In this document: positions 33,530-42,690 of the stretch, piece by piece
Numbering within the stretch: position 1 is the stretch's first letter
Layout: the number at the start of each line of letters is the position of its first letter
DNA from: an uncultured Eubacteriales bacterium
Lineage (GTDB): Bacteria > Bacillota > Clostridia > Oscillospirales > CAG-272
NCBI GenBank assembly: GCA_934474225.1
Contig: CAKSLU010000004.1
Coordinates: forward strand, 1 to 64,000
Reading direction: 5' to 3'
DNA length: 64,000 bases
The notes under the pieces: model-generated
The model's input: only the letters and a program-made list of their open reading frames with translations
What the model was told of the DNA's origin: nothing
The model's database searches: none
Translations under genes and position numbers: made by a program

Positions 33530-35848
33530 ATGGAAAACAAAATCAAAGACCTGCTTTTGCAGATGACCGCCGAAGAAAAGCTGGATTTCTGCGCCGGAGA
33601 CGACGCCTGGCACACGCACGCGCTGCCTCGCCTCGGCATTCCGGCGCTGACGATGCACGACGGGCCGCATGGGCTGCGCATACGCACAAAACATGCGGAC
33701 GGGCGGACCGAACAACTGCCCGCCACCTGCTTTCCCACCGCGTCCGCGATGGCAAACAGCTGGAACCCCGAGCTGATTGCAAGCGCCGGACGCACGATTG
33801 CCGACGAATGCCGTGCGCACGACACGGCTATTCTGCTCGCCCCCGGCGTCAACATCAAGCGCTCGCCGCTCTGCGGGCGCAACTTTGAATACTACAGCGA
33901 AGACCCCTACCTCGCGGGCAAATGCGGCGCGGCGTTCATCCGCGGCGTGCAGAGCCGCGGCGTTGCTGCCTGCGTCAAGCACTTCTGCGTGAACAACCAG
34001 GAGACGCGCCGCTTCTCGACCGACGCGCGCGTATCGCCGCGCGCCCTGCACGAAATCTATCTTACGCCCTTTGAAATTGCGGTGCGCGAGGGCAAGGTGC
34101 AGACCGTGATGCACGCCTACAACCGCGTCAACGGTAGCTATGTCGGCGAGGATGCCGAGCTGCTCCGCGGCATTCTGCGGAACAAATGGGGCTTTGACGG
34201 CTATGTCATGAGCGACTGGTTTGCCACCGATGACCACGCCGCTGCCGTCACTGCCGGCACCAATGTGGAGATGCCGCCCTGCGCCGACCATCGTGCGGCG
34301 CTTGCCGCCGCCTATGCGCGCGGCGAAATCACAGACGCGATGCTTGACGAGACCGTATCCGACATTCTGCGCGTGGTGTTCCGCCACCTGCCGCCGCATG
34401 ACGCCTGCGCGGTCGATGAAGAAGCACACCGTCAAGTTGCGCTGCGCGCTGCCGAGGAAAGCATGGTGCTGCTCAAAAATGAAGGCGGCATGCTCCCATT
34501 GGAAAAAGGCAAACCGCTTGCCGTCATCGGCAGTTTTGCGAAAACGCAGCATCGGCAGGGGCAAGGCTCCAGCTATGTCAAGCCGACCGCCGAGGAGGAC
34601 CTGTTTGCCCTGCTCGAAGCGGCAAACGGCGGCCATATCCGCTATGCGGACGGCTACGGCGACAACGGCGCGACCGACGAGCAGCTTGCGGACGCCGTCC
34701 GCGCCGCAAAAGACTGCGGGCGCGCCCTTGTCTTTGTCGGTCTACCCGCAGGCGCAGAATCCGAAAACTTTGACCGCAAGCACATGCGCCTGCCGGATGG
34801 GCAGCTGCGCGTTTTGGATGCGGTGCTTGCCGCCTGCGACCGCGTCGCGGTCGTTGTGACGGCGGGCGCGCCGGTGGAGCTGCCGTTTGCCCCGCGCGCG
34901 GCTGCCATCTTCTGCACCTATTTCAGCGGGCAGACCTATGCCTCCGCCGCCGTGCGGCAGCTGTTCGGCGAAGTCAATCCCTCGGGCAAACTGGCGGAGA
35001 CCTGGCCCTTGCGCCTCGAGGACACGCCCGCCTATCCGTTCTTCCCCGGCGACGGCGACACCTGCTTCTACGGTGAGGACATCTTCGTCGGCTACCGCCA
35101 TTACGACACGCGAAAGCTCGATGTCCGCTATCCGTTCGGGCACGGGCTGTCCTACACAACCTTTGCCTACACGGGCATCGAAGCCGACCGGCACACCGTG
35201 CGCGTCACGGTGAAGAACACAGGCGACCGCCGCGGCAAAGAAACCGTGCAGCTCTATGCGTCCGCCCTGCCGCATCCCGCAGCGGCGCAGGCACGCGGCA
35301 TCTTCGCCAATAGCTTTGTCCGCCCGACGCGCTGGCTCTGCGGCTTTGAAAAAGTGGAACTCGCCCCCGGCGAAGAAACGACCGTTACCTTTACGCCGGG
35401 CGACCGCGCCTTCTCGGTCTACGATGAAACAGCAGGCGACTTCCGCGTGCTCGGCGGCGACTATGTGCTGTCGGCAGGCGGCAGCAGCCGCGACCTGCCG
35501 CTGTCCGCCGTCGTCACCGTGGAGGAAGACATGCGCTTCTTGCCCGTCGTAGACGAAAACACCACGATTGAAACGCTGCTTTTCGACACGCGCATTCCGC
35601 GCGATGCGGTGCGCAAGCTGCTTGAAAAAGTACTGCCCCCGCAGGTGGCGGAATCCTACTTTGCGGACGAAGATGCGGTTATCGGCGGCTGCAGCGGAAG
35701 CTGCAGCTATGCAAACCCCGTCGTGCGGCACCGCGCGGGCTATGTGCTGCGCCAGTTTCTGTGGTGGAATCCTTCGCTGACCGCCGAAAGTTTGCAGGAC
35801 GCCATCGACGAAATCAACCGTGCCATCCGCGCGCAGGCAAACCAATAA
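33530..35848 (+). CDS. Glycoside hydrolase family 3 beta-glucosidase-like enzyme, cytoplasmic
   Basis: ATG follows AGGAGG by 6 bases; 772 residues with no signal peptide, so intracellular. The N-terminal GH3 barrel has GIPALTMHDGPHGLR, GRNFEYYSEDPYLAG, CVKHFCVNNQE and the nucleophile aspartate in GFDGYVMSDW. The C-terminal alpha/beta domain (about 300-530) supplies the acid/base region, and a fibronectin-III-like domain (YGHGLSYTTF-like FGHGLSYTTFAYTG onward) follows. Typical substrates are beta-glucosides or beta-xylosides taken up by the cell. The tail of about 130 residues after the Fn3 domain (CSGSCSYANP) is found in some Clostridial GH3 enzymes. The AraC gene at 36195 is encoded convergently. 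Confidence 0.92.
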   Translation: MENKIKDLLLQMTAEEKLDFCAGDDAWHTHALPRLGIPALTMHDGPHGLRIRTKHADGRTEQLPATCFPTASAMANSWNPELIASAGRTIADECRAHDTAILLAPGVNIKRSPLCGRNFEYYSEDPYLAGKCGAAFIRGVQSRGVAACVKHFCVNNQETRRFSTDARVSPRALHEIYLTPFEIAVREGKVQTVMHAYNRVNGSYVGEDAELLRGILRNKWGFDGYVMSDWFATDDHAAAVTAGTNVEMPPCADHRAALAAAYARGEITDAMLDETVSDILRVVFRHLPPHDACAVDEEAHRQVALRAAEESMVLLKNEGGMLPLEKGKPLAVIGSFAKTQHRQGQGSSYVKPTAEEDLFALLEAANGGHIRYADGYGDNGATDEQLADAVRAAKDCGRALVFVGLPAGAESENFDRKHMRLPDGQLRVLDAVLAACDRVAVVVTAGAPVELPFAPRAAAIFCTYFSGQTYASAAVRQLFGEVNPSGKLAETWPLRLEDTPAYPFFPGDGDTCFYGEDIFVGYRHYDTRKLDVRYPFGHGLSYTTFAYTGIEADRHTVRVTVKNTGDRRGKETVQLYASALPHPAAAQARGIFANSFVRPTRWLCGFEKVELAPGEETTVTFTPGDRAFSVYDETAGDFRVLGGDYVLSAGGSSRDLPLSAVVTVEEDMRFLPVVDENTTIETLLFDTRIPRDAVRKLLEKVLPPQVAESYFADEDAVIGGCSGSCSYANPVVRHRAGYVLRQFLWWNPSLTAESLQDAIDEINRAIRAQANQ

Positions 35849-35879
35849 AAAAGGGGCTGTAAACAAAGTTTACAGTCCC
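35846..35879 (-). terminator. Intrinsic terminator of the AraC gene (minus strand)
   Basis: GGGACTGTAAAC/GTTTACAGCCCC stem on the minus strand followed by TTTTTT. The plus side has no T-run after the stem, so it mainly stops leftward transcription from 37031. Confidence 0.7.
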
Positions 35880-35900
35880 GAGCGGTGGCGTTCCCCTATT

Positions 35901-35924
35901 GTAGGGCGGGGGCTTGCTCCCGCC
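35901..35924. repeat. Short GTAGGGCGGGGG-type palindromic repeat
   Basis: GTAGGGCGGGGG...CCCGCC hairpin, a variant end of the palindromic repeat families in this gap (35849-36194). No gene is seen in the gap. Confidence 0.5.
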
Positions 35925-36015
35925 GCATTCGCAGGCAGACTATCTTTTTACCTCCCTCGGTGAGGGAGCTGAAGAAATTCGAAGTTTTTTCTTTGCACGG
36001 ATTTCGCACTATTCT

Positions 36016-36043
36016 GTAGGGGCGATTCGCGAATCGCCCCTAC
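36016..36043. repeat. Perfect 28-bp palindrome, GTAGGGGCGA type
   Basis: GTAGGGGCGATTCG is followed directly by its exact complement. It shares the GTAGGGGCGA ends with the copies at 49216 and 54503. Confidence 0.85.
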
Positions 36044-36068
36044 GAAAGGCAATGCGCAGCGCACATAC

Positions 36069-36142
36069 TGTAGGGACCGGCGTCCTCGACGGTCCGCCCC
36101 CACTACGGCATAAACGGACCGTCGAGGACGCCGGTCCCTACA
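36069..36142. repeat. Palindromic intergenic repeat, complete copy
   Basis: Nearly identical in arms, core length and ends to 11748-11821: TGTAGGGACCGGCGTCCTCG arm, CCCCCACTACGG core, inverted arm. The high similarity between distant copies points to recent spread. Confidence 0.85.
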
Positions 36143-36194
36143 AGGTTTGTACGCGATTCGGCTCCCTTGTGCAAGAAGAGCCTTTCCGCCTGCA

Positions 36195-37031
36195 TCAAGG
36201 GCGGACATAGAAGCCGACGGGCTGTGTGCCACCGCACTTATGTTTCTCCCGGTATGCGCGCGGCGACATGCCGACCAGCTGTGCAAATACGCGGTTGAAG
36301 GTGCGCGGGCTTTCAAACCCGCAGTCGTAGGCGACGGCGGTAATCGACTGCTCCGGCTGCTCGACCAGGCGGCGCACCGCCTCATTGATGCGCAGCCCGT
36401 TTAGGTATGCGGGCAGCGTCAGCCCGGTCTTTGCGCGCATAGTATGCGAAATGCAGGACTTGCCGACGCAGAGCGCACGCGACAGTGCGTCCAGCGACAG
36501 CGGCTGCATGAAATGCTGGTTGCAATAGAGCAGAATCCGCCGCAGCAACTCGCCCTCGCCGTCCGCGCGCTCAAATTCCATCGCCGAGAACAGCTTGCCG
36601 AGCAGCGCAATCAGATAACCGCGCACCATAGGCTCCTTGAAAGGCGAACTGCTCTTGTTGGCAAGGCAGATGTCCGTGACCATCTGCCGCAGACCGGGCG
36701 GCTGGTCGCAGACGCGCAAAACATTCTCCCGCGGCAGATATGTGCGGAAAAAACTCTTGAACTCGCTGCACACGGCGGGTGAAAAAATCATCACGACATG
36801 CAGTTTGGTCCCGGCAAGGTCGCCGCGCGGGTAATAATGCACCTGATTCGGAAACGCGATGAAAAAATCCCCCGGCTCCAGCCGCTCCCGCCTGCCGTCG
36901 CACATGGCATAATGCTCGCCCTCAAGCAGGCAGACAATCTCCACATGGTCGTGCAGATGCGGCTTCTCGCTGAGCACACTGTTGCGCCAAATCTGCACCT
37001 GCATTTTGCGATTCTCATAGAATACCGCCAC
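36195..37031 (-). CDS. AraC-family regulator with cupin sensor
   Basis: GTG at 37031 fits the promoter at 37086-37114; 278 residues. The N-terminal cupin (HLHDHVEIVCLLEGEHYAMC, RLEPGDFFIAFPNQVHYY) binds a small effector, probably a sugar. Two helix-turn-helix motifs form the C-terminus (LSLDALSRALCVGKSCISHT and ITAVAYDCGFESPRTFNRVF) and end in the typical AraC P-x-x-YR motif. It is divergent from the secreted GH3-dockerin gene (37144), the most likely target. Confidence 0.9.
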   Translation of the reverse strand: MAVFYENRKMQVQIWRNSVLSEKPHLHDHVEIVCLLEGEHYAMCDGRRERLEPGDFFIAFPNQVHYYPRGDLAGTKLHVVMIFSPAVCSEFKSFFRTYLPRENVLRVCDQPPGLRQMVTDICLANKSSSPFKEPMVRGYLIALLGKLFSAMEFERADGEGELLRRILLYCNQHFMQPLSLDALSRALCVGKSCISHTMRAKTGLTLPAYLNGLRINEAVRRLVEQPEQSITAVAYDCGFESPRTFNRVFAQLVGMSPRAYREKHKCGGTQPVGFYVRP

Positions 37032-37085
37032 AGTATCACTTCCCTGTTGCACTTTTTGTCTTATTTTACACTCATATTGACTTGT

Positions 37086-37114
37086 ATTATAGCACATTTT
37101 GGCGGATAATGCAA
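37086..37114 (-). promoter_or_regulatory. Promoter of the AraC gene at 37031
   Basis: Minus strand -35 TTGCAT (37109-37114), 17-bp spacer, extended -10 TGCTATAAT (core 37086-37091). It sits in the intergenic region shared with the divergent GH3-dockerin gene. Confidence 0.75.
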
Positions 37115-37143
37115 GTAGAAACAAAAATTCCCGGAGGTACACG

Positions 37144-40100
37144 ATGAAAAAGCTGATTTCCGTTTTTCTCTCGCTCCTGCTCGGCAGCGCCATGATGCTC
37201 CTGCCGCAAGCCTATGCCATCCCGGAAAATGCCGACCTCGCCGAGGCGGCTGCAGGCGAAAGCCTTGTGCTGCTGAAAAACGAGCGCGGGGCGCTGCCGC
37301 TCACCGCCGTAGACAAAATCGCGCTCTTCGGCGAGGGGCAGGCCGCCACCGACGGCAAAACCGGCGGCTTCTATCTCATGAACCGCGGCAGCGGTTACTT
37401 CAAGCCGTCCGAGGCGCTTGCCAGCCCCTGTGACCTTCTCGCCGACGCGGCGGCGGACGGCAGACTCGGCGGCGTGTACCGGCCGCTTGCCGACGCCTAC
37501 AAGGCGGCAGCCGAGGCGGGCAAGGGCACCGACTTCACCTACACGCCGAGCGACGCGGAATACACCGCCGCTGCCGCCTATGCGGACAAAGCGGTGGTCA
37601 TCCTCTCCCGCAGCAGCGGCGAGGGCAGAGATCTCGCTGACGCGCTGTTCGCGCTCAGCGAAAAGGAGACGACGCTGCTGCAAAAGGTCTGCGCCGCCTT
37701 TGCCGGAAAGCCGGTCATCGTGGTGCTGAACAGCGGCAACACGATCAGCTGCGGTTTTGCGAACGGGCGCGTGGACGGCGTCTATGCCGACGCCGTGCTG
37801 CTCGCCCCCTGCGGCGGCATCCGCGGCGCACAGGCGCTGTGCGATGCGCTCATCGGCAAGGTCAATCCCTCCGGCAAAACCGCAGACACAGTGGCAAAAG
37901 CCCTTGCGGATTACCCGAGCAACGACGGCTTCCGCGACGCGCAGAAAACCGTCTACAAAGAGGACATCTATGTCGGCTACCGCTATTTTGAGACCTTTGA
38001 TGTGCCGGTGGACTACGAATTCGGCTACGGTCTGTCCTACACGACCTTTGCCATCTCCGACTACACCTTTGCGGAGGCGGACGGCAAAATTACCGTCGGC
38101 GTGACGGTCAAAAACACCGGCAGCATGGCGGGCAAGGAAGTGGTGCAGCTCTACTTTGCCGCGCCGCAGAGGGGAACGGACGGTGCGGTGCTGTCCAAGG
38201 CGGCAAAGGAGCTGTGCGCCTTTGCCAAGACCGATCTGCTTGCCCCCGGCAAAGCACAGACGCTCACGCTCTCCTTTGATGTGACGGACATGGCGTCCTA
38301 TGACGACCTCGGCGCGACCGGGCACCCCGCCGCCTATGTCCTTGAAGCGGGCAACTATGCCGTCTACGCAGGCACTTCGGTGCGCCGCGTCACGCGCGTC
38401 GGCACGCACAACGAGCCCGTGCTGCGCGTCACCGAGCAGCTCTCCACGCTCTGCGAACCCACAACGGCATTTGCACGCATGACCTACGACGGCAAGGAAA
38501 CCGTCGGCGAAAATGCCTCATTTGCATCCGAACTGCTGCACAAACCCACGGCGGCGGCGCGCACCTATCCCGCCGCGCCGATACAGTTTGCCGAAGTGCT
38601 GCGCGGCGATGTAACGATGGACGATTTCCTTGCACAGATGTCGGACGACGAACTCTGCACGATTACCGTCATGACGCACGCCCTCGGCGTTCCCGCCGGG
38701 ACGCACGCCTTCGGCGCATCGCCCGCGGTCGCCGAGAAATACGGCATCCCCGCCGCCGACACGGCGGACGGTCCGCAGGGGCTGCGCATCAGCACTTCGG
38801 GTACCGGCATTCCTTGCGGCACGGCGCTGGCGCAGACCTGGAACGCGCCGCTCTGCGAGGCGCTCGGCGCGGCGGTCGGCAAAGAGGCTGTCCTCTCCGG
38901 CGTAGATGTCTGGCTTGCCCCCGGCGTCAACCTGCATCGCCACCCGCTCTGCGGCAGAAACTTTGAATACTACAGCGAGGACCCCTACCTCTCCGGCGTG
39001 CTGGCAAGCAGCATCATCCGCGCCGTCGGCGAGAGCGGCGTGACCTGCACGGTCAAGCACCTCGTCTGCAACGAACGCGAATACAAACGGACGACCAGTG
39101 ACTCGATCGTCTCCGAGCGTGCCCTGCGCGAGTTGTATCTGAAGCCCTTCAAAATGGCGGTGGATGCGGGCGGGCGTGCGGTGATGACCTCCTACAACCG
39201 TCTGAACGGCACGGAAACCGCCGAGCACACCGAGCTGCTGCGCGGCATTCTGCGCGGCGAATGGGGCTTTGACGGCATCATCACCACCGACTGGTCGAAC
39301 GACTCCGATCTCGTGCGCGAACTGCTCGGCGGCAGCACGGTCAAGGCATCCAACGATCCGAAAACGCTCGGTACGGACGGGCTGAAAGCGGCGCTGCGTA
39401 CCGGCAGGGTCAGCCGTTCGCTGCTCCTTGAGAGCGCGGGCTATATGATGCGCGGGCTTGCCGAGTTGCCGGACGGTGCGCGGCTGCTCTCCCCCACCAT
39501 CGCAAAAGTGGCGGCAGCAGGTGAGACGAAATTCGAGGCGGAGGACTTCACGCTGAAGCACAATTACGCCCGCCCCGAAATCAGTGCGAGCAAGACCGTC
39601 ATGTCCTACACGCGCGCCACCGCCGAATTCCGCCCGTGGCTGGATTACACGCTGGATGTGGAGGCGGCGGGCTGCTATGTGCTGTCGGTTGCCGAGGCAA
39701 ACAGCCCCGCCGTGGCTGTCGGCGATGCGCTCTCCGTCTATGTCAACGGCGTGGAACAGGTTTCTTATTACAACGCCGTTTCCACCGGCAGCTGGTCCGC
39801 CGCCGCGCTCCGCCGCGTGGCGACATTGGAGCTGCCCGCCGGGCGCGTCACGCTCCGCATAAAAGCCAATCCGAACCGCGCCACCGGCAACTATGACTAC
39901 TTCACCCTGCGTCCGCTTGCCGAGGTTGCCACGCCCATCGGCACGGCGGCGGAATTGCTTGCGCTGATGCAGGCCCCGGCGATGTGGAGCGGACACTATT
40001 CCCTCACGGCGGACATCGACCTTATGGGCGTCGCGGGGCAGGCTCCCATCGGCACGACGGCAACCAATTTCACCGGCAGCTTTGACGGCTGCGGACACAC

Positions 40101-41274
40101 TGTCCGCGGGCTGTCGCTGACCACCTCGAGCGAGAAGGACTTTGGTCTGTTCGGCAAGACGAAGGACGCGGTCATCGCCCGCCTCACCGTGGAGGGGCAG
40201 GTCACCTCCACCACCGCAAAGGACGCCGTGGTCGGCGGCATCGTCGGCACGGCAGACCCGGGCACGGTCATTGTCAACTGCGAAAACCGCGCGGCCGTGC
40301 TGTATACCGGCGACGGTACAAATGCCGCCAAGGGCGTCGGCGGTGTCTGCGGCTATGTCTATGCTGGCGGCACGCTGACCGGCACGGCGGTGAAGGGCTG
40401 CACCAATACGGGCAGCGTCACCTCCTTAAGCGGCGCGAAGGAATCCAATGTCGGCGGCATCGTCGGCTGCTTCCGCGCAAACACCGGCAGCGGCAACGCC
40501 GTCGTCTACGCCTGCACCAACACGGGCGATGTCCGCGCCACAGGCATCCGCGCAGGCGGCATCGTCGGCTATGCCTACCAGAGCGGCGGGCGCGGCATGG
40601 AAATTCTCGCCGCGCGCAACTGCGGCACGGTCAGCACGGACAAGGGGCGCACCGGCGGCATCGTCGGTATGGTTTACTCGACCTATACGGACAAGAGTTA
40701 CATCCCGCGCGTGGACGACTGCATCAACGAGGGTGCGGTGCACGCGGGCACAGGCTATGAGGTCGGCGGCATCGTCGGCTTTACCGCAGGCGGCAGTCTT
40801 GCGCGCTGCGTCAACCTCGGCAGCGTCACCGCAAACGACGCAAAGCCGTGCGGCGGCATCACCGGCAAGACCTATTCCCCGACGACGGCAAGCGGCATTG
40901 TCTACGGCATCGACAACTGCTATACGACGAGCCTTGTGCCGCTACCGGCGGAAGCGCACGAGAGCGCCGATTTCTACCCCGTCACCGACACCGAAACCGT
41001 GACGGCGGCGGAATTGCTCGGCGGCGAGACGGCGCTGCCCCTCGGCGCGGACGGCTACCTCGTCACCCCCGCCGGGCTTATGCCCGCCTGGCTCTGCCGC
41101 GGGTCTGCGCGCGGGGATGTCAACGCGGACGGCAGCATCACCGTGCTCGATGTGCTCTTTGCGCTGCGCGGCTGCCTGGACGGCGGCGCGCCCTACACGC
41201 TGGCAGACTGCAACGAGGACGGTGCGCTGAATCTCGTCGACATTCTGTTCCTCCTCCGCTATTGCGGAGCATGA
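37144..41274 (+). CDS. Secreted GH3 enzyme with reversed domain order, GLUG repeats and a dockerin
   Basis: ATG behind GGAGG; 1376 residues with signal peptide (cut near AYA). The GH3 parts are in reversed order. The C-type alpha/beta domain comes first (SLVLLKNERGALPL, about 36-290). The Fn3-like domain (FGYGLSYTTF onward, about 300-420) follows, and then the GH3 barrel (about 480-780, with GRNFEYYSEDPYLSG and nucleophile Asp in FDGIITTDW near 716). A carbohydrate-binding-like domain (about 795-925), a GLUG-type repeat region (VGGIVG motifs, about 940-1290) and a type I dockerin (GDVNADGSITVLDVLF and NEDGALNLVDILFLLR, 1324 on) complete it. It probably cleaves plant beta-glycosides outside the cell and attaches by its dockerin to a cohesin not encoded here. 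Confidence 0.92.
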   Translation: MKKLISVFLSLLLGSAMMLLPQAYAIPENADLAEAAAGESLVLLKNERGALPLTAVDKIALFGEGQAATDGKTGGFYLMNRGSGYFKPSEALASPCDLLADAAADGRLGGVYRPLADAYKAAAEAGKGTDFTYTPSDAEYTAAAAYADKAVVILSRSSGEGRDLADALFALSEKETTLLQKVCAAFAGKPVIVVLNSGNTISCGFANGRVDGVYADAVLLAPCGGIRGAQALCDALIGKVNPSGKTADTVAKALADYPSNDGFRDAQKTVYKEDIYVGYRYFETFDVPVDYEFGYGLSYTTFAISDYTFAEADGKITVGVTVKNTGSMAGKEVVQLYFAAPQRGTDGAVLSKAAKELCAFAKTDLLAPGKAQTLTLSFDVTDMASYDDLGATGHPAAYVLEAGNYAVYAGTSVRRVTRVGTHNEPVLRVTEQLSTLCEPTTAFARMTYDGKETVGENASFASELLHKPTAAARTYPAAPIQFAEVLRGDVTMDDFLAQMSDDELCTITVMTHALGVPAGTHAFGASPAVAEKYGIPAADTADGPQGLRISTSGTGIPCGTALAQTWNAPLCEALGAAVGKEAVLSGVDVWLAPGVNLHRHPLCGRNFEYYSEDPYLSGVLASSIIRAVGESGVTCTVKHLVCNEREYKRTTSDSIVSERALRELYLKPFKMAVDAGGRAVMTSYNRLNGTETAEHTELLRGILRGEWGFDGIITTDWSNDSDLVRELLGGSTVKASNDPKTLGTDGLKAALRTGRVSRSLLLESAGYMMRGLAELPDGARLLSPTIAKVAAAGETKFEAEDFTLKHNYARPEISASKTVMSYTRATAEFRPWLDYTLDVEAAGCYVLSVAEANSPAVAVGDALSVYVNGVEQVSYYNAVSTGSWSAAALRRVATLELPAGRVTLRIKANPNRATGNYDYFTLRPLAEVATPIGTAAELLALMQAPAMWSGHYSLTADIDLMGVAGQAPIGTTATNFTGSFDGCGHTVRGLSLTTSSEKDFGLFGKTKDAVIARLTVEGQVTSTTAKDAVVGGIVGTADPGTVIVNCENRAAVLYTGDGTNAAKGVGGVCGYVYAGGTLTGTAVKGCTNTGSVTSLSGAKESNVGGIVGCFRANTGSGNAVVYACTNTGDVRATGIRAGGIVGYAYQSGGRGMEILAARNCGTVSTDKGRTGGIVGMVYSTYTDKSYIPRVDDCINEGAVHAGTGYEVGGIVGFTAGGSLARCVNLGSVTANDAKPCGGITGKTYSPTTASGIVYGIDNCYTTSLVPLPAEAHESADFYPVTDTETVTAAELLGGETALPLGADGYLVTPAGLMPAWLCRGSARGDVNADGSITVLDVLFALRGCLDGGAPYTLADCNEDGALNLVDILFLLRYCGA

Positions 41275-41276
41275 AA

Positions 41277-41316
41277 AGCAAAAGAATCCACCCCAGATGG
41301 GGTGGATTCTTTTGCT
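41277..41316. terminator. Intrinsic terminator, bidirectional
   Basis: AAAAGAATCCACCCC/GGGGTGGATTCTTTT stem with a 3-base loop, between the convergent GH3-dockerin and fucO-type genes. Confidence 0.92.
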
Positions 41317-41325
41317 TCTTTTTGA

Positions 41326-42474
41326 TTACAGCAGCGAGCGGTAGAGGTCAGCGATTTCGGCGACCGAGGTCTCACGCGGGTTGCCGGGACGGCAGGCATC
41401 GTCGTATGCCGACTGCGCCAGGAACGGAATGTCCGCTTCCTTGACAATCTCACGCAGGTTTTCCGGAATGCCGACGTCGTGCGCCAGCGTCTTCACTGCG
41501 TCGATGGCGGCCGTTCTCGCCTCTTCGGTGGTCATCTTGTCCGTGCCGCAAACGCCCATGGCGCGGGCGATGTCGCGGTACTTATCCCCGGTTGCGGGCG
41601 CGTTGTACGCCATGACCGTGGGCAGGATGATGGCGTTTGCCACGCCGTGCGGCGTGTCATAGAGTGCGCCGAGCGGATGCGCCATCGAGTGCACGATGCC
41701 GAGACCGACATTGGAGAAGCCCATGCCCGCGATGTACTGTCCGAGCGCCATGCCCTCTCTGCCCTCAGGCGTGTTGGCAACCGCGCCGCGCAGATGCTTT
41801 GAAATCAGCTCGATCGCACGGAGGTGGAACATGTCACTCATCTCCCATGCGCCCTTCGTGATGTAGCCCTCGATCGCGTGCGTGAGCGCGTCCATACCGG
41901 TGGCGGCGGTCAGCCCCTTGGGCATCGACGCCATCATGTCGGGATCGACCACGGCGACGACCGGAATGTCGTGCACATCGACGCAGACCATCTTGCGGTT
42001 CTTCTCGGTGTCGGTGATGACATAGTTGATCGTGACCTCGGCCGCCGTACCCGCCGTGGTCGGCACGGCGATGATTGGCACGCACTTGTTCTTCGTGGGT
42101 GCAACGCCCTCGAGCGAGACAACGTCCTCAAACTCGGGGTTCTTGATGATGATGCCGATCGCCTTTGCGGTGTCCATCGAAGAACCGCCGCCGATGGCGA
42201 TGATGCAGTCCGCGCCCGACTTCCTGAAGGCGGCGACGCCTGCCTTGACGTTGGCGACCGTGGGGTTGGCCTTGATGTCGGAGTAGATCTCATAGTCGAT
42301 CTTCGCCGCATCGAGAATGTCCGTGACCTTCTTCGTCACGCCGAACTTCAGAAGGTCGGGGTCGGAGCACACAAAGCACTTTGCAAAGCCTCTGCCCTTG
42401 ACTTCCGTCGCGATTTCGCAAATCGCGCCCTTACCGTGATAACTCGTCTCGTTGAGTACAAATCTGTTTGCCAT
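41326..42474 (-). CDS. fucO: Iron-dependent alcohol dehydrogenase, lactaldehyde reductase type
   Basis: Start at ATG 42474, since the GGAAAGGAACAGG ribosome site lies within the six codons before it; 382 residues, the usual FucO length. NAD-site GGGSSMDTAKAIG, then iron ligands in VDPDMM...GMDALTHAIEGY (Asp, His) and IVHSMAHPLGALYDTPHG (two His). Such enzymes reduce lactaldehyde from fucose or rhamnose breakdown to 1,2-propanediol, or act on other short alcohols. No fucose genes are nearby, so substrate is inferred from similarity; annotation as a general group III alcohol dehydrogenase is safe. Confidence 0.88.
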   Translation of the reverse strand: MANRFVLNETSYHGKGAICEIATEVKGRGFAKCFVCSDPDLLKFGVTKKVTDILDAAKIDYEIYSDIKANPTVANVKAGVAAFRKSGADCIIAIGGGSSMDTAKAIGIIIKNPEFEDVVSLEGVAPTKNKCVPIIAVPTTAGTAAEVTINYVITDTEKNRKMVCVDVHDIPVVAVVDPDMMASMPKGLTAATGMDALTHAIEGYITKGAWEMSDMFHLRAIELISKHLRGAVANTPEGREGMALGQYIAGMGFSNVGLGIVHSMAHPLGALYDTPHGVANAIILPTVMAYNAPATGDKYRDIARAMGVCGTDKMTTEEARTAAIDAVKTLAHDVGIPENLREIVKEADIPFLAQSAYDDACRPGNPRETSVAEIADLYRSLL

Positions 42475-42528
42475 AATCCTGTTCCTTTCCATATGTTTTT
42501 TCGCATAACTGCGAGAATTTCTGCTTTC

Positions 42529-42557
42529 ATTATAAAATGCGCGCGGCGGGATTACAA
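42529..42557 (-). promoter_or_regulatory. Promoter of the fucO-type gene
   Basis: Minus strand -35 TTGTAA (42552-42557), 17-bp spacer, -10 TATAAT (42529-42534). Confidence 0.75.
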
Positions 42558-42624
42558 GGCGATATGGGAAAATTGAAAAATCCTGATAAAAAATCTACAC
42601 AGGGCGCGAATTCGGCACACCCGC

Positions 42625-42653
42625 TTGAAAACCTATCAAAACCGTAGTATAAT
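42625..42653 (+). promoter_or_regulatory. Promoter of the tcdA operon
   Basis: -35 TTGAAA (42625-42630), 17-bp spacer, -10 TATAAT (42648-42653); drives the three-gene tRNA-modification operon. Confidence 0.8.
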
Positions 42654-42690
42654 AATACAAAATGTTTGTCCGATGATGGAGTGATGCGGG

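Noticed and set aside
35846..35879. Terminator of the upstream GH3 gene on the plus strand
   Set aside because: The stem has no T-run on its right side; the A-run on its left makes it a minus-strand terminator instead.
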